This document shows positions 25,601 through 38,400 of a DNA stretch of 64,000 bases, one piece after another. Below the pieces are notes generated by a model. The model was given only the letters and a program-made list of their open reading frames with translations, made no database searches and was not told the origin of the DNA. The position numbers were made by a program, and so were the translations under genes. This DNA is from Onthophagus taurus (lineage: Eukaryota > Arthropoda > Insecta > Coleoptera > Scarabaeidae): the NCBI RefSeq assembly GCF_036711975.1, contig NC_091967.1, positions 11,470,001-11,534,000 on the forward strand. Direction: 5' to 3'. Position 1 is the stretch's first letter. The number at the start of each line of letters is the position of its first letter.

Positions 25601-27563
25601 AAACTTGTGTAATTCTTAATTACAATTCATTATCTTCAGGGTTTAAAAGCGAATTTGAAAAGATTATATAACTTAATGACAGAGGAACAATTTAATTCAT
25701 GCCAAGCTAAAGATAAATACAAAAAGTTATTATTTTCATTATGTTATTTCCACGCCATTTTATTAGAGAGGAAAAAGTTTCAACAACTTGGTTGGAACGT
25801 TGTTTACAGCTTTAACGATTCCGATTTTATTGTATCGGAGTCATTGTTAACAATTTACTTGGACGAATATGAAATAACTCCATGGGATGCTTTAAAATAT
25901 TTAATAGCTGGGGTTAACTATGGAGGTCATGTAACTGATGATTGGGACAGAAGATTATTACTTACTTATATTAATATGTATTTCTGTGACGAAGCATTAA
26001 CTACTCCATTTTATAGGTAACCAAACTGAAATTAATTATTATAAAATTATTAAAAACATATTTTTAGATTATCTTCATTGGCTACATATTACATTCCTAA
26101 TGATGGTACATTACAATCGTACCAAGACTACATAATTCTTTTACCAAACGTTGATAGACCCGAAGCTTTTGGTCAACATCCAAACGCCGATATCACATCA
26201 CTTATTACAGAATCGAGAAATATTTGCGAAACATTAATGTCTTTGCAAGTACAGGCAGCCGGTTCTGCTTCGGAATCAAAAGAAGATAAAGTAATTCAAC
26301 TTGCGGCGGATGTCCGTACAAAAATACCGGAATTAATCGATTATGAAACATGTTATAAAAATATGGGCGTAAACAAACAACCTTTAGATGTTGTTTTATT
26401 ACAAGAAATATCCAGGTGAATCTTAAAATAATACTTTAATAATGATAATTGTTGTTGTTTTCCTTAGGTATAATGTGTTATTGTTCAAAATTAAAATTTC
26501 CTTGGACGATTTACAGAAAGGTATTAAAGGATTAGTTGTGATGTCCACTGAATTAGAAGAAATATTTACGTGTATGTACGAAGGAAGAGTACCATCGCAA
26601 TGGTTAAAAGGTAATTTAACAAATTATTTGAATATTAAAATTAAAAAAAATATTATTTTTAGCGTACTCTTCATTGAAACTGTTAGGATCATGGACACGA
26701 GATCTTATTCAAAGAGTTGATCATTTTCACGTTTGGGCAGAAACTACACATCCTCCAATACTATTTTGGCTGGCAGCTTTTACGTTTCCAACAGGATATC
26801 TTACTGCAGTCTTACAAGTAATAAAGCAGTTTTTCACATTCTTTTCCCTATTCATACATACAAAATGTATGAAGTGAAAGTATTGTGGAAGTAAAACTAG
26901 AACTAACACTAGCATTATTACTAGAACTAGAAAATTTCAGGAATAATAAAAATACTTATGACAGCCAACGTCCTAGAAGTCGGCCGAGATTATTTTTTAT
27001 ATCAACAGAAGTAATCTCGGCCGACTTCGAAGATTGAAATTGATTAGGTTTCTCTTAAAAATGAAAAACGTTTCTTTGTTACTACAGACTGCAGCCCGTC
27101 AAATGCAAATACCAATAGATTCATTAATTTGGGAATTTACTGTTTTAAATGTTGATGAAAATACGATTGGAGAAAAGCCTTCAAGTGGTGTATACATAAA
27201 AGGAATGTATCTGGAAGGCGCCGGTTGGGATAAAAAGCTTGCTTGTTTAATAGAACCACAACCGATGCAATTAGTTTCATCAATGCCTGTCGTTCATTTC
27301 AAACCTGTTGAATCATTGAAAAAGAAAACTAAAGGTATACTTCAATGTTCAACAAATTTTGGGATATGATTATTATATTAATTATAAAATTAATAATTTA
27401 ATTTTTAGGATTATATGTATGCCCTTGTTATTACTTTCCAATTCGAGAAGGAGTACAAGGTAAGCCATCTTTTATTGTAGCTGTTGATTTAAAAGTTGGC
27501 ATAAAAACATCAGATTTTTGGGTGAAGAGAGGAACTGCGTTGTTACTAAGTTTAGCAAACTAA
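10699..27563 (+). CDS. DNAH2: Axonemal dynein heavy chain, inner-arm DNAH2 (1-beta) type
   Basis: Thirty exons rebuild an in-frame protein of 4511 residues (human DNAH2 about 4430). Exon starts-ends: 10699-10765, 11074-11493, 11541-11843, 11894-12834, 13201-13863, 13921-14160, 14211-14381, 14436-14628, 14689-15037, 15093-15377, 15498-15735, 15791-17089, 17149-17368, 17443-17605, 17860-18974, 19025-19523, 19580-21464, 21690-21871, 21920-22127, 22187-22638, 22689-23868, 24085-24284, 24452-25072, 25121-25337, 25640-26016, 26068-26415, 26468-26610, 26663-26817, 27088-27334, 27409-27563. The tail (to about 1850) is followed by AAA1 with GPAGTGKT (about 1869) and CFDEFNRI, AAA2 with GATGTAKS (about 2151), AAA3 with GPVGTGKT (about 2485) and AAA4 with GIGGSGRQ (about 2831); then the coiled-coil stalk and microtubule-binding region, AAA5-6 and the C-terminal domain. 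Segment-by-segment resemblance is best to DNAH2 (probably Drosophila kl-2). It powers sliding in cilia and sperm flagella as part of the two-headed inner arm. One intron (14629-14688) appears to be GC-AG. Confidence 0.95.
17606..17830. mobile_element. MITE-like insertion in dynein intron 14
   Basis: This intron ends its repeat part with TATATCGAGGTTTTACAG (17811-17828), the reverse complement of the terminus seen in CAD intron 2 at 6086. Internally it has an imperfect inverted repeat: GACCTAGAAATAGAAACATTCG (17624 on) against CGAACGTTTCTAGTTCTAGGTC (17681 on), centred near 17662, and the shared 16-mer TAAGACGGCTAAACCC (17665-17680). A second diverged copy of the GACTAAACCC motif is at 17793. 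No protein is encoded. It is a non-autonomous repeat that does not disturb the splice sites. Confidence 0.55.
26880..27040. repeat. ACTAGAACT-rich repeat with a GC-rich hairpin in dynein intron 28
   Basis: The unit ACTAGAACTA appears repeatedly near 26896-26930, followed by AGAAAATTTCAG, as in the intron near 17774. A perfect inverted repeat follows: GAAGTCGGCCGAGATTA (26976-26992) pairs with TAATCTCGGCCGACTTC (27012-27028), leaving a 19-base AT-rich loop. The arms are much richer in GC than the surrounding intron. This is probably part of the same MITE-like family, or a folded terminal structure of it. Confidence 0.6.
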
Positions 27564-27588
27564 TAATTTGTTAATAATTTTTAAATTC

Positions 27589-27615
27589 AATAAATTCTTT
27601 TAATTGTGTTTTATT
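27589..27615. terminator. Back-to-back poly(A) signals between DNAH2 and MRM3
   Basis: AATAAA on the plus strand at 27589-27594 lies 26 bases after the dynein stop. TTTATT at 27610-27615, read as AATAAA on the minus strand, lies just after the MRM3 stop at 27621. Since cleavage usually occurs 10-30 bases downstream of the signal, the two convergent transcripts should overlap by tens of bases. Confidence 0.6.
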
Positions 27616-27620
27616 ATTTA

Positions 27621-29039
27621 TCATCCAATATTTGATGCGACCATTTGTGCGTTCTTAGATAGTACCATTTGTTTACGAATTTCAAATAAAATTATACCTG
27701 CAGCTACACCAGCGTTTAGACTCTCAACTCCATTTCCTAAAGGAATATTTAGTCTTCCACCATGAAATTCCTTCACTAATTGGTAAGCTTCTTCACTCAA
27801 TCCTTCTGTTTCACCTCCAATAACCACAACAGCATAATCATCTTTAGTAAAAGGAACACTGTAATATGGTAAAAGTGGTATTTGTTGGATTGAATTGAAT
27901 AAATTGGTGGAATTTGTTGAAAATGTTTTTGCAATGTTATTATCAGCCAAAAATACTTTACTTTGAGAGTACAATTTATCTTTTATTTCTGGCCATTCAA
28001 GTTTTGTGTGAATTTGAAGTTGAAAATGAGCTCCACAAGCACTTCTTGTTACTTTAGTATCCCATAAATTTACACAACCTAAGAAAGTAGTAAAAATTAA
28101 GTGAAAAAAATTAAGAGTTAATAAATTACCTTTTGTTAATATAACATTTTGACATCCAACTCCAGCACAAACTCTTAAAACTGATCCTAAATTGCCTGGT
28201 TCTCTTATGTTATCACAAATTACTGTTAAAGGTATTGAATTTTTTGGTGTGGAGAAATTTTCAACAGTTGGGTGTTCAAAAATTCCTAAAAATGAAGTTT
28301 TACAAAAGACTCAGATTTTTTTTTATATATTCAAATATACCCATTACTCCTGGACATTGAGTTAAATCAGACCATAATTGCATCTCTCGAAGAGGCATTT
28401 TATAAAGTGATGCGCCACTTTTAGGAAGAATAGATTTAAAACTGTCCAAATCATCCTTTCTTGAAAATAACAAATATTTTAGTTTACACTTATTTTCCAA
28501 TGCTTCCTTAATAAGCCTTTTTCCCTCAAGTAGTATAAGATTTTTACGGCTTCTTTCCTTCTTAATCTTTACTGCAGTCATTATTTGTCTAAAAATAATT
28601 CGTATTAGTTATGGACATAAAATACAACATCTAAGTTGGTTACTTACGAAATTCGAGAATCATTATTATCCATTTTTGTATAAATAAGTTCTCCCTTTGC
28701 ATCTACCACGGTTTGTAACATATCAAACCTAGAATTGTTCGGTTTATTACTTCTATTTTTATGAGTGGGTTTTGATTTCTTCGACATCAAACTTAACCCT
28801 TGCATTTCATTCTTTGAATTATATTTAGGTGGTCGTATTCTTTCAAATTCAATTTCCTCTTCGTCATCTTTATACTTCTGAACAACATTTTTAGCATTTT
28901 CATTTTCATGCTGTTCTTGACTCAACACACGTACCGGTCTTCTATGTGTCCATCTAGCATAACTTGCAATTTGATTATATTCGCATCGTGTATGATTACT
29001 AATTGTCCTTGCAATAGAAATTTTAATAACACTAAACAT
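27621..29039 (-). CDS. MRM3: Mitochondrial rRNA 2'-O-methyltransferase, MRM3/RNMTL1-like (SpoU/SPOUT family)
   Basis: Exons 29039-28648, 28588-28341, 28285-28130 and 28078-27621 (minus) give 417 residues. ATG at 29039 starts a basic, Ser/Arg-containing leader (MFSVIKISIARTISNHTRC) that looks like a mitochondrial targeting peptide. A Lys-rich linker is followed by the SpoU substrate-binding domain (LLEGKRLIKEAL) and the knotted methyltransferase core: motif 1 NIREPGNLGSVLR, motif 2 VIGGETEGLSEEA and motif 3 IPLGNGVESLNAGVAAGIILFE. The GGET form of motif 2 is as in vertebrate MRM3. MRM3 methylates the ribose of a conserved guanosine in the large mitochondrial rRNA using SAM. The gene is convergent with dynein, 57 bases between stops, and lies 409 bases downstream of the GCN1 stop on the same strand. 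Confidence 0.9.
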
Positions 29040-29448
29040 TTTTTGCACTCAATAAATCAACTAGAACTAGATAATTAATTTCATCAATTTATCAAACAAA
29101 GTAAGGTTATGTATTTGTTAGGTTATGTTGTAGGTTCAAGAAGTTAAGGTCGCGAAAGGCAACAAAAGATGGCGCTGCGTATATTTTTAATAACGACAAG
29201 AAGAAAAGAACTATTTCAATACTAAATTTTATTTTATATGTATAACGCACGGGAGCACTGTAACAAAATTTCAAGGGTTGTGTGTTAAATAAACAGTTTG
29301 TATTCTGATGGTAAAGATACAAAATGTACAATAATAATCCTAACGTTATTAAAGAGCTAGTAGTCATAATAAAGTTAAAGAAGTTGAAAATAAAAATCGA
29401 ACGAACAACATCTATCAGACTTAAATCGTACGATAAACACCCATTTGA
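29040..29448. other. Intergenic region GCN1 3' end / MRM3 promoter
   Basis: About 410 bases between the GCN1 stop codon and the MRM3 start codon, both minus strand. It must contain the GCN1 3' untranslated region and MRM3 promoter. TTTATT runs near 29228-29240 could serve as minus-strand poly(A) signals. No reading frame with protein-like composition was recognised. Confidence 0.4.
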
Positions 29449-32400
29449 TCAAGTCAGTAAGGTGTCGTCTAGTTCATCTTCTTTGCCCTCCGGTTGAAGC
29501 ATAATTTTCTTCAACACCTTGCTGATTACATCCTGAAGTGATTCCCTTGCTCCAATATCCAAAATACTTAAACATTTTTGATTCATTTCATCACCTTCTT
29601 TTAATCGTAAAACGGCAATCAACGCGATCTCCGAATTCGCTTTCACATAGCTGTTCTTTTCTTTCGTTCCATTGACCAGCATTGGAAGTAATAACTTCAG
29701 AAATTCGGGCGTCATTTTATTGGCGGGTACAATTTTTGCCAAATGAATACAGACTTTTGCAAATAACTGTTTTACATCGTTACTATTGTTATTCATTTGC
29801 TTTACAAACGGTCCAAGTACATTAATTGGAAGTGTTAAATCATTCATCATCAAATACTGTAGAAGATAACCGCATGATCTTATCGCTGTTTGAGTAACAA
29901 CCATTGTATCTGATGTTAATTGTGATAAAATTGTTTTTTCTATCTTGGGTTGGTATTGTTCTACCCACATAACTTCTGGACATTCTTTCAGAGATACTGA
30001 TAAAGCTGCAGCCCTTCCATGTTTTAACATCCAATCGCAAGATGAATCAGCTACAAAAAGAATTCACAACATTTTAAAACATACAAACTTATGATGGACA
30101 CAATTCGTAATTGGAGAATTATTTTTACTCACTTAAAATATGTTCTGTAATTGTGGCATTTAATTGTTCTGGAGGTAACCATTTACATAAAGCACCAAGA
30201 CAACCAGCTGCTATTAAGCGAGTGGTATCTTCTTGATAACTAAGTAATCCAATTAAAGTACTGTGAATTTGTTTTCTTAAGGAATCGGATATTTTATCTC
30301 CAGCAGGAGCAACAATTCCTCTTAAAGCATGTAACGTTGTTTCTCTTATAGCCGATTCTTCGCAGCTTTTAACCGTTCCGTGTAATTCCAAAAATAACGT
30401 TTCTGGTTTTTGATGAATCGATATTAAATGACTCAAAGCTCCAGCTGCTTTTAATCGAACAGTACGGTTTTGGTCGTTTAACGCTTTTAGGAACGTTGTT
30501 TGAAGTTGGGGTATAAATTGTTTAAGCATTGCACCAACCTTTAAATTTAATATTTATATGGATGAAATAAAAACATTATTTATTACCTTAGCTAATAAGA
30601 GGGCCAACGTTTCCAAAACAGCAATCTTAACATTTGCACTAAACCTATCCCCTAATATCCTAATTAAAGGTCCAGTTATGGCAACAACACATGGTTGAAG
30701 CGCTTGAGCGTTAGTTACTTTAATAACTTCACCCAAACCTTGAGCAGCGGCTTCTTTTTCGTCTCCATCTCCATTTAAAATTGCTTCGCGGAAAATCGGT
30801 AGGATTGGTAAAATTCCTTTTGGTAGACAAAAACCTGGTAAAGTATCGGAAGTTCCTTTCATATCGGAAATTGCGTATCTTACTGCTTGACGCACATCAG
30901 GTACATAAGTGGAAAGTTGTTTTGAATCTAATGACTAACAAAAGATATATTAGATTATAATAAGCAAGGCGGTGATTTTTTGATTTACTTTTGTAACTGC
31001 ATTTAAAGCTTCCCAAGCTGTCCTTAAAATTTCTTTATCACTATCAGTACACAAATGAACAATTCCTCGAAGTAATTGCGGTACATGAGTGGTGTATTGA
31101 GCTTTCGAATTAGCACAAAATGCGCATAAAAGTGTAACGGCTCCTTTACGTTGTTTTACGTTGGTAGTTCGGCTACTCTCAAGTAATGTATCAATTACTG
31201 TTCTGATTCCAGTTTCGTCCATAACAGACAAAACCACAGCTTGGCAGTATTCAAGTTGCTAAACAAAAATATGTTTACAAAAATTTGAATGTTATTAAAA
31301 ATTGTTTATTTACTTGAGTTTCTTCTGGAGTCCCAATAGCGTCTGCTAAAGCTGTTTGCAATGCTGGTAAAATTCTTGGAAGATATTTATTCAAAGCTTC
31401 ACCAGCCACTGAAGATAAAATGGAAAGGGCTTTTGTATTTGGTGGAGGTGCTGTTAATTGAGGGACCAAATACGGTAATACAACCCTAGATTTAATTGCC
31501 ATAACTTGACGTAACCCATCTAAAGTCCATTCAACAAGCTGAGCGTCATCAGAATTATTTAATTGATTAAGCATTGGTGGTAAAATATCATCTAAAGCTC
31601 GTGAACCAACTGTGGAATGCAAACTATCAAAAGTTTTCGCGGCAGCTTGACGAACTTCCGGTAAAGGATCGCAAAGTGCTTTTCGAACAGTTGGCACCAA
31701 AGAATTAACAAACGTTAACACCATTTCTTTAGACGTTGAAGTCATTATTTCAGATAAACCAATACAAACGCCTTGTCTTTGATCGGGTTGGTCCGATTTT
31801 AATCCGTGTTCTAAAATCGGGATGATTTCTGGAAGTACTCTTTCACCTAATTTTCGAACTAAATCACCCAAAGTTCTTGCAGCAACCTAAAATAATATAG
31901 GCACATTTAATATTTGCACTTTCACCAGTCTGATGGAAATTAATTTTTTTTTTTAATCATCTCACCTGTCGTTTATCATAACTATCACTAGCTAAACAAC
32001 CCAATAACAAACTGAATAAAGTTGGTAAAATTTCCCTTAATGTTCTTGGTGTATTTGTAACAACAACCTTCCAAACATGAAGAGCAGCTTGGCGTACCAT
32101 TAAAGCGACATCAGAACGCCCCATATAAAGCCCTGCAAGAACTCTATTTCGACGTTCGGCGCCTAAAGCTTGAATAATTGCCAAATGAGATTGTTCAGTT
32201 CCAAAATTATCATCTTCACTAGCAGTTTCAGTACTCATTTTTCCAGTAACGCCAGATATTCTATACAAAAGATCTCCTAATAATTGTACAGAGCTGTAGC
32301 GAATCCTCCAATTATCATCAAATAATCCTCTTTCTAACTCTGGAAGTAATAACAAAATTGCTGAATCTGCATAGAGATTAACGATGCGTTGTCCGGCTTT

Positions 32401-35400
32401 TAAGGCTGTATCTCGAACGTATTCGTTTTCGTCAGCTAATGCTTTTAGAATTGGATTAATAATTTGTCCAATGTATGGAGTGAATTCCGTGGTAAATACT
32501 ACCGGCATGTAAATAAACATCATGATGTAACCATCTTTGACATGAGGGGCTATATCGGTGCGTTCAGCTGTAGCAATGATTTCGGGCATTAATTTATGGA
32601 GTTTTTCAACTCCAAGACCTCCAACGACTTCTGATAAACCTTGAGCAGCTCCGGAACGATCAACAGAACTACTTTCTGATGTTAAAGTTTGCATTAACCA
32701 AGGCAGGAGATCTTCAAAGCTGGATTCTCCCATTCCACGAACCATCGCACCAAGCGCTCGTGCACTAACGCTTCTTACTTCTGGGACTGGATCGAGTAAT
32801 GATGTTTTAAGTCCAGGTATAATTGTAGGAAGATATGGTGCTAAATCTTTTTGATCAGTTAAAGAGTACATATTTCCAATAATCTGTGCTGCCATTTTTC
32901 TTGTTTCTGTAGATCGATCCATAAAAGCTCTTTGTACAACTGGCATGATTAAAGCTAAAGATGGTGCATCGATAAAATGTACGAATTGAGTATCTAAAAG
33001 AACTTGTAAACAATTTGAGGTTTTATTTGATGGATCTTGCACTGCTTGAAGTAAAACCGGAACGATCGCTTGAATTTCTGGGTTTCTAATAACAGAGCCG
33101 ATAACGCGCAAAGCTTCGGTGCCAGCTTCTTGAACTTTTGTATGGGAATCACTAAGAACCTCGATTAATTTTGGAACGATACTAGGAAGGCAGGATGATA
33201 ATTGTTTTGGAGCACAATAAGCCATCGCGCCGAGAAGTTCAATAGAACCGGTTTTTGTTCGCCATGAATCTTCTTCTAAAGCTCCTAATAAAGCTGGTAA
33301 AACCAATTTGACACCGTGTCCTGAGAGTTTACTCATAACAACTTTAGCCATATCATCAGTTGCATTACGAACGTATTGACTAGAATCACCAAAACATTGC
33401 AATAAATGAGGAAGTACATGAACAATGTACGGCTCAAATAATTTCCCCAACATTTGAAACAACATTTCAAATGCAAATAATGCCCCTGAAAGTACATTAA
33501 AAAAAATAAAATATATTTTATGATTCAGAACTATGTACCTTCACGATGTTTATAATTTTTCTTATCTTGTATAGCATCAGTTAATTTCGTCATAATATCG
33601 AGTTGTTTTAAAGCAAGAATACCCATTCCTTTTACTAAACCAGCTAAACCATAAGCAGCCCCTTTTCTTTCGCCGTATTTATCGCTTTTAATTAATTGAT
33701 GAAGCAATTTATTCACAAGACCGGGAGCTTCATCTTTAATTGATGGAACTAAGAAGGGAAGACAATTCGCAACGGATTCTTGTACTTGTTGTGATGGTGT
33801 CGATAAAGCTTGGATTAACCTCATAACGATCGGTTTAATTCGAGCGTCATCTTTATCTAAATGTCTTGCCAAAGATCCCATTAAAACAACCACTGCTTGT
33901 TTTACGGCATCGAAATGAGCTTGTTTTGAAGATTTATCTAGGAAGTTCTCAAAAACTGGAAGTAAAGTGCTTACTGTGTCCTAAAAAAAATAATGAAATG
34001 AAAAATTTTGAAAATGAGAGGTTGGATTAATTACTTTTCCGTGTAAATCAACAATTTTTAAAGCAGCAGCTAACATTTCTTTTCGAACTTTTTCTTGCCG
34101 GTCCCCTAAAGAGGTGGATACGAAAAATTCTATTAACTCCCCAATGACATCGTAATCTAACAGTGGAGCTATTCGGCCCAAGGCTAGGGCTACACCTCTA
34201 CGCGGATGCCAAACGTCGATAGGTTTTTCGATTTCTCTTCCAAACTCATCCAATTTTGGGGCAATAAGCTGTTTATAAATTAATAAAAATGTATAATTTT
34301 TAATTATAATTATTTTACAGATGTTACTTAATGTAGAGTATTTAAAACAATACAAAACAAATTTAATGAAAATATTTTTGAATCTCTCCATATATTTCAA
34401 TAACATTAAAGAACATCTTATACAAAATCTATTCAAACGACTTACATTTAACCTATCCTTATACAGTTTAATCAAATCAGTAAGAATACACTTTAATTGC
34501 TCTCGATCTTCACTAAGTAAAGCAGCAAGTGCTTCAGAAATAGCAATTTGAATGCATTCAACTGGATACTCCAAATCTTTTATTAATTGTGTGCAAAAAC
34601 ATGGCGGAAAATCTAAATAGGCTTCTTGCCAAAGCTTTTCGGCCAATTCCCTATTTTCTTCGATAACATCAAACTTGGTGATCCAAACTTGTTTACTGAT
34701 TCTCAACATATCCTCTTCAGTTACAGCTGCGGTTGGGAAGGAAGATTTCATCGCTAAAAGTCCTCTTAAACCAGCATCTCTAACGACTTGCACTTGACTT
34801 TTTAACGATTCCAAAAGAACGACAATTTCATCCATCGTCGCATTAGTTGAAGATGCGTTTGCGATGTCTAAAAGTGTCACTTCCGCTTGGGATTGTAATC
34901 GAGCTTGTGTTTTACCAATAAGGTCTATTAATAACTCGAACATTTGTTTTCGAGGTAAATGAACTGGACTATAAAGTTCATCGTCATTATCGATTTTAAC
35001 ATGCTCAGAAAATATTTCCAAACACATATGAGTTGTCGTTTCATTTTTCCGAAACACCGCAATAATTATATTTCGCAATAAACTGAAAGAATACGCAAGA
35101 GCTGGAGTTGTTAACGGAGCAACCGGTAATCCAAGTTTTGATTTAACAGTTTTAAAATGAATGTATTCAACCAAATTGTTCATTGCTTCTTCTAACGGAA
35201 ATTCTTGCCAAGCGGGATCTAAATCACAACTAGGCTTTTCAAGACGTAACGTCAAATTTGCGACTTTTTCCCCAGTCAAATTAAGTCGTTCGCTAAAAAC
35301 AGCCTTTCTCAAATTTAGGTACAACTTCGTAAGGTGCGGGGCTGCTAGCGGTGATTGCATACTGGACAAAATGAACGGCAAAAGAGACCGTAAATGAAAT

Positions 35401-38400
35401 GAACAATATTGTGGATTTCCCAAGAACGAAGCTTGAAGCATTGAAACGACTTTTAAAAGTGTCGTGTTTAACTAAAAAAAATAAATATTAAAAATTATAA
35501 AGTATAAATAGCAAGCATATTTTTTTAAGAGTTTTAACTTTAAAGCTGTTGATAAATATTCGATACGCTTCCTCAATCATAGGTATCAATTTACGCAGAA
35601 GAGCAAATTGTGACAGCAACCACATTCGCTGTTGTCAACTTTTAGATACATAATTGGGAGTGTGAAGAATAAAATAGGACCCAAAGAGGATGCAGAGTGA
35701 GTGAAAGTTAGAGAGTCCTTCCAGCAACAACTGGAGACTGTGCTGAAGTCGAGATAGAGACTTCTAGGAAAGGATTGAAGAAGAATGGGATGTGATTACA
35801 AAAGTAGCAAACGAATACCAGAACGAGTGACAGAAATGTGGAATGGTATGATGAAGATTGTAGGAGTATATGGATGAAAGAAGAATCAAAAAAAGTCTTT
35901 GGCGATGTAGGAAGACCTAGAAAGATGATACATGGTAGGACCTGAAGAAGATGGGGTTGGGATGTGAGGCATGAGGACAGAGGCAGATGAAAGAGGCTAA
36001 ACTCAGAGGCAAAAACCCACCACAGGTTGTAGTCCCAAAGAATAAAGATAACTTTAAAGTTAAAATATAGGTAAATCAGAATTATTATATAGATACTTGG
36101 GATTGATTTTGCCATTATCTCCATAATTTTGGGATACCTATATGATGAATAATACCTCAGTTAATTTTTCTCGAATAGCCTGTTCTTTAGCTTTTTGATT
36201 TTTGATCGCTTCTAATTGTTTAGGTGTATACTGAGGTTCCTTAACTTTCCCTTCCTTTTTCTTTTTGTCTTCTAATTCTCGTCGAAGTTGCATCTCTTCA
36301 AGTTGTTCTTTGTAACTATACGCTTTACTTTCGCGTTTCATATTCATTGCGTTATTATATTCATCCCTAACATTTTCAAATTAATCATTTTGATCACATA
36401 ATAAAATAGCAATAAAACTCACCCAGGTAAAACGCTTTTATCATAAAGATCTCCTTCAGGCGTAAGATAAATGAAATAATCATCTTTAGTAATTTCCAAA
36501 ATTTTTTGATTGGATAAATGACTGATAGAATACATAACGATATCGTCAAAAATCACATTTGCATTAATAGATGTTATTTTTGTTAAAGCATTTTCATAAA
36601 CCTAATGAAAAATAAAAATAAATGTTTAAATTGAGTCTATGTACTTCATGTATAGAATATTTACTTGAGAATCTTCATATTCATAAATGAAAAGTTTTTT
36701 AATCTGCCCTGAATGTTGTGCAATCAAATTTTTTGGGCACACTTTTAAATGTTTAAGAATGGTTTCCCATAAATTTTTCATTGAAACCATAATTACTGGA
36801 TGATGACAAGGCAACAAAGCATCGACAGCAATCAAGTTAACGTCTTCTGATGTTGTAGGAACTTGCGAACATAGTGTAGTGATGCAAGTAATAAACATAC
36901 TAGATGGAATAATTTGGTCGAAATCTTTCTCGTTTTTCACTTGGATTTTATTGTTCGCAAATTTAGTGAATTGTTGGAGTAAATTCCGAATAAGTGCAAC
37001 TCCTCCCAATTTAGATAATTCCTTCCTGGCAATATTCAAACATTTTTGACGAGAATTTTCGTAAGATCCAGATGTTAGACAGAAAAGCATTGCTTTGTAT
37101 AACACTTCAGGATCGCCTTTAATTTTTTCTTGATAGTCAAGGAGTAATTTTGCAGATAATTCAAAAATACATTCAAAAGCTGCAAAGAGAAGTTGATGAA
37201 TAAAAATGTGTACATTTCATTAATCAAATCCAAAATTATTTACCTTCTTCAGTTGCCAAAGACAGATATTTTTCTGAAAGAAATAATTGCTTTTCTAAAT
37301 CACAAACAGTATTCCAAAAGTTGTGTAAATTGTCTTTAGGTGTTTCTGTAGCTGTTACTTTCAGAATAAAACAAGCAGCAAATAATCCTTCAGTTACAAT
37401 CGGCGCTTGGGCTGGTTGAGCAACAGCTCTATCGATACTTTTTAGTAAAGTTGGAATTAATGGTAAAGAATGCGAAATCTTATTGCCTTTAAATAGCACG
37501 GTCATAAATTTAATGTATGATATCCTTAAAGTTGGAGTAGAATTCTTATTGTCCATACCAGACTGAAATAATATAAAATTTTATATATTAATCTAATTAA
37601 AACGTATTTTTATACCTTAATAGAATCAATAAGTTTTTTTGGATTATCGCCACAATAATTAGCACACCATAATCCTAAAACATCTAAAGCGCAGCAAAGA
37701 ACCTTTTCGTTAACTTCAGTCTCAAATATCTTTACAAATTGATTGATGACGTTTGTTGTTAATTGAATTGAATTTGAACCGTTAATGTCGTGATAACTAA
37801 GATTTCCAACACCTAATAAAACGCTTATTTTGTGTGTAATAACCGTTAATTTCCCATCAGATCCATTAAAAACCCCACAAATGTGAGTAACAATCTTATC
37901 AAGTACGGAAACGCTTTTGATTTTTTCCGCCATCATTTTGCAAGCAAAAACTGCATCATCCCTGGTTAAATCATCGGTAGAATGTAAATTAACTAAAAGT
38001 AATATCATAAAGAATTAAGGTTTAAATCAAAATTTAACTTCTTACCGCTTAAACTTTTTCCAATATCAAAAGCACAATCACTAATATCGATTGTTAAGCC
38101 ACCTAAAACTAGACCTACACATTCCACGATAACTTCAGGACTTCTGAGAAGAGCTTTTTGTAAAGCTGGCAGTAAAGATTTTGAAAATTCATCGTAAGTC
38201 ATCGTTTTTAAGAATGGATAACAAGCTTGAACATAGGTTTTTTGAGGTTTCTTTTTGCAAGTTACAAAAGATTTTATGAAGGTGTCAATAAGGGATGGCT
38301 AAAAATGTGAATGTAATTAGAATTTCGTTTCTTCTTGGAAAAGGTTAATTGCCAAGTGAAAAACTGCTTGAATTAATTAATTTTGTGTTTTTGAAAACTA

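Noticed and set aside
25338..25639. Possible extra exon in dynein intron 24 (frame around 25500-25610)
   Set aside because: The flanking exons already join in frame and match the family without gap, so this is intron.
35708..36124. 138-codon minus-strand frame in a GCN1 intron
   Set aside because: It is the reverse strand of a decayed LINE fragment; its hydrophobic, Phe/Ser/Leu-rich composition is that of a shadow frame.
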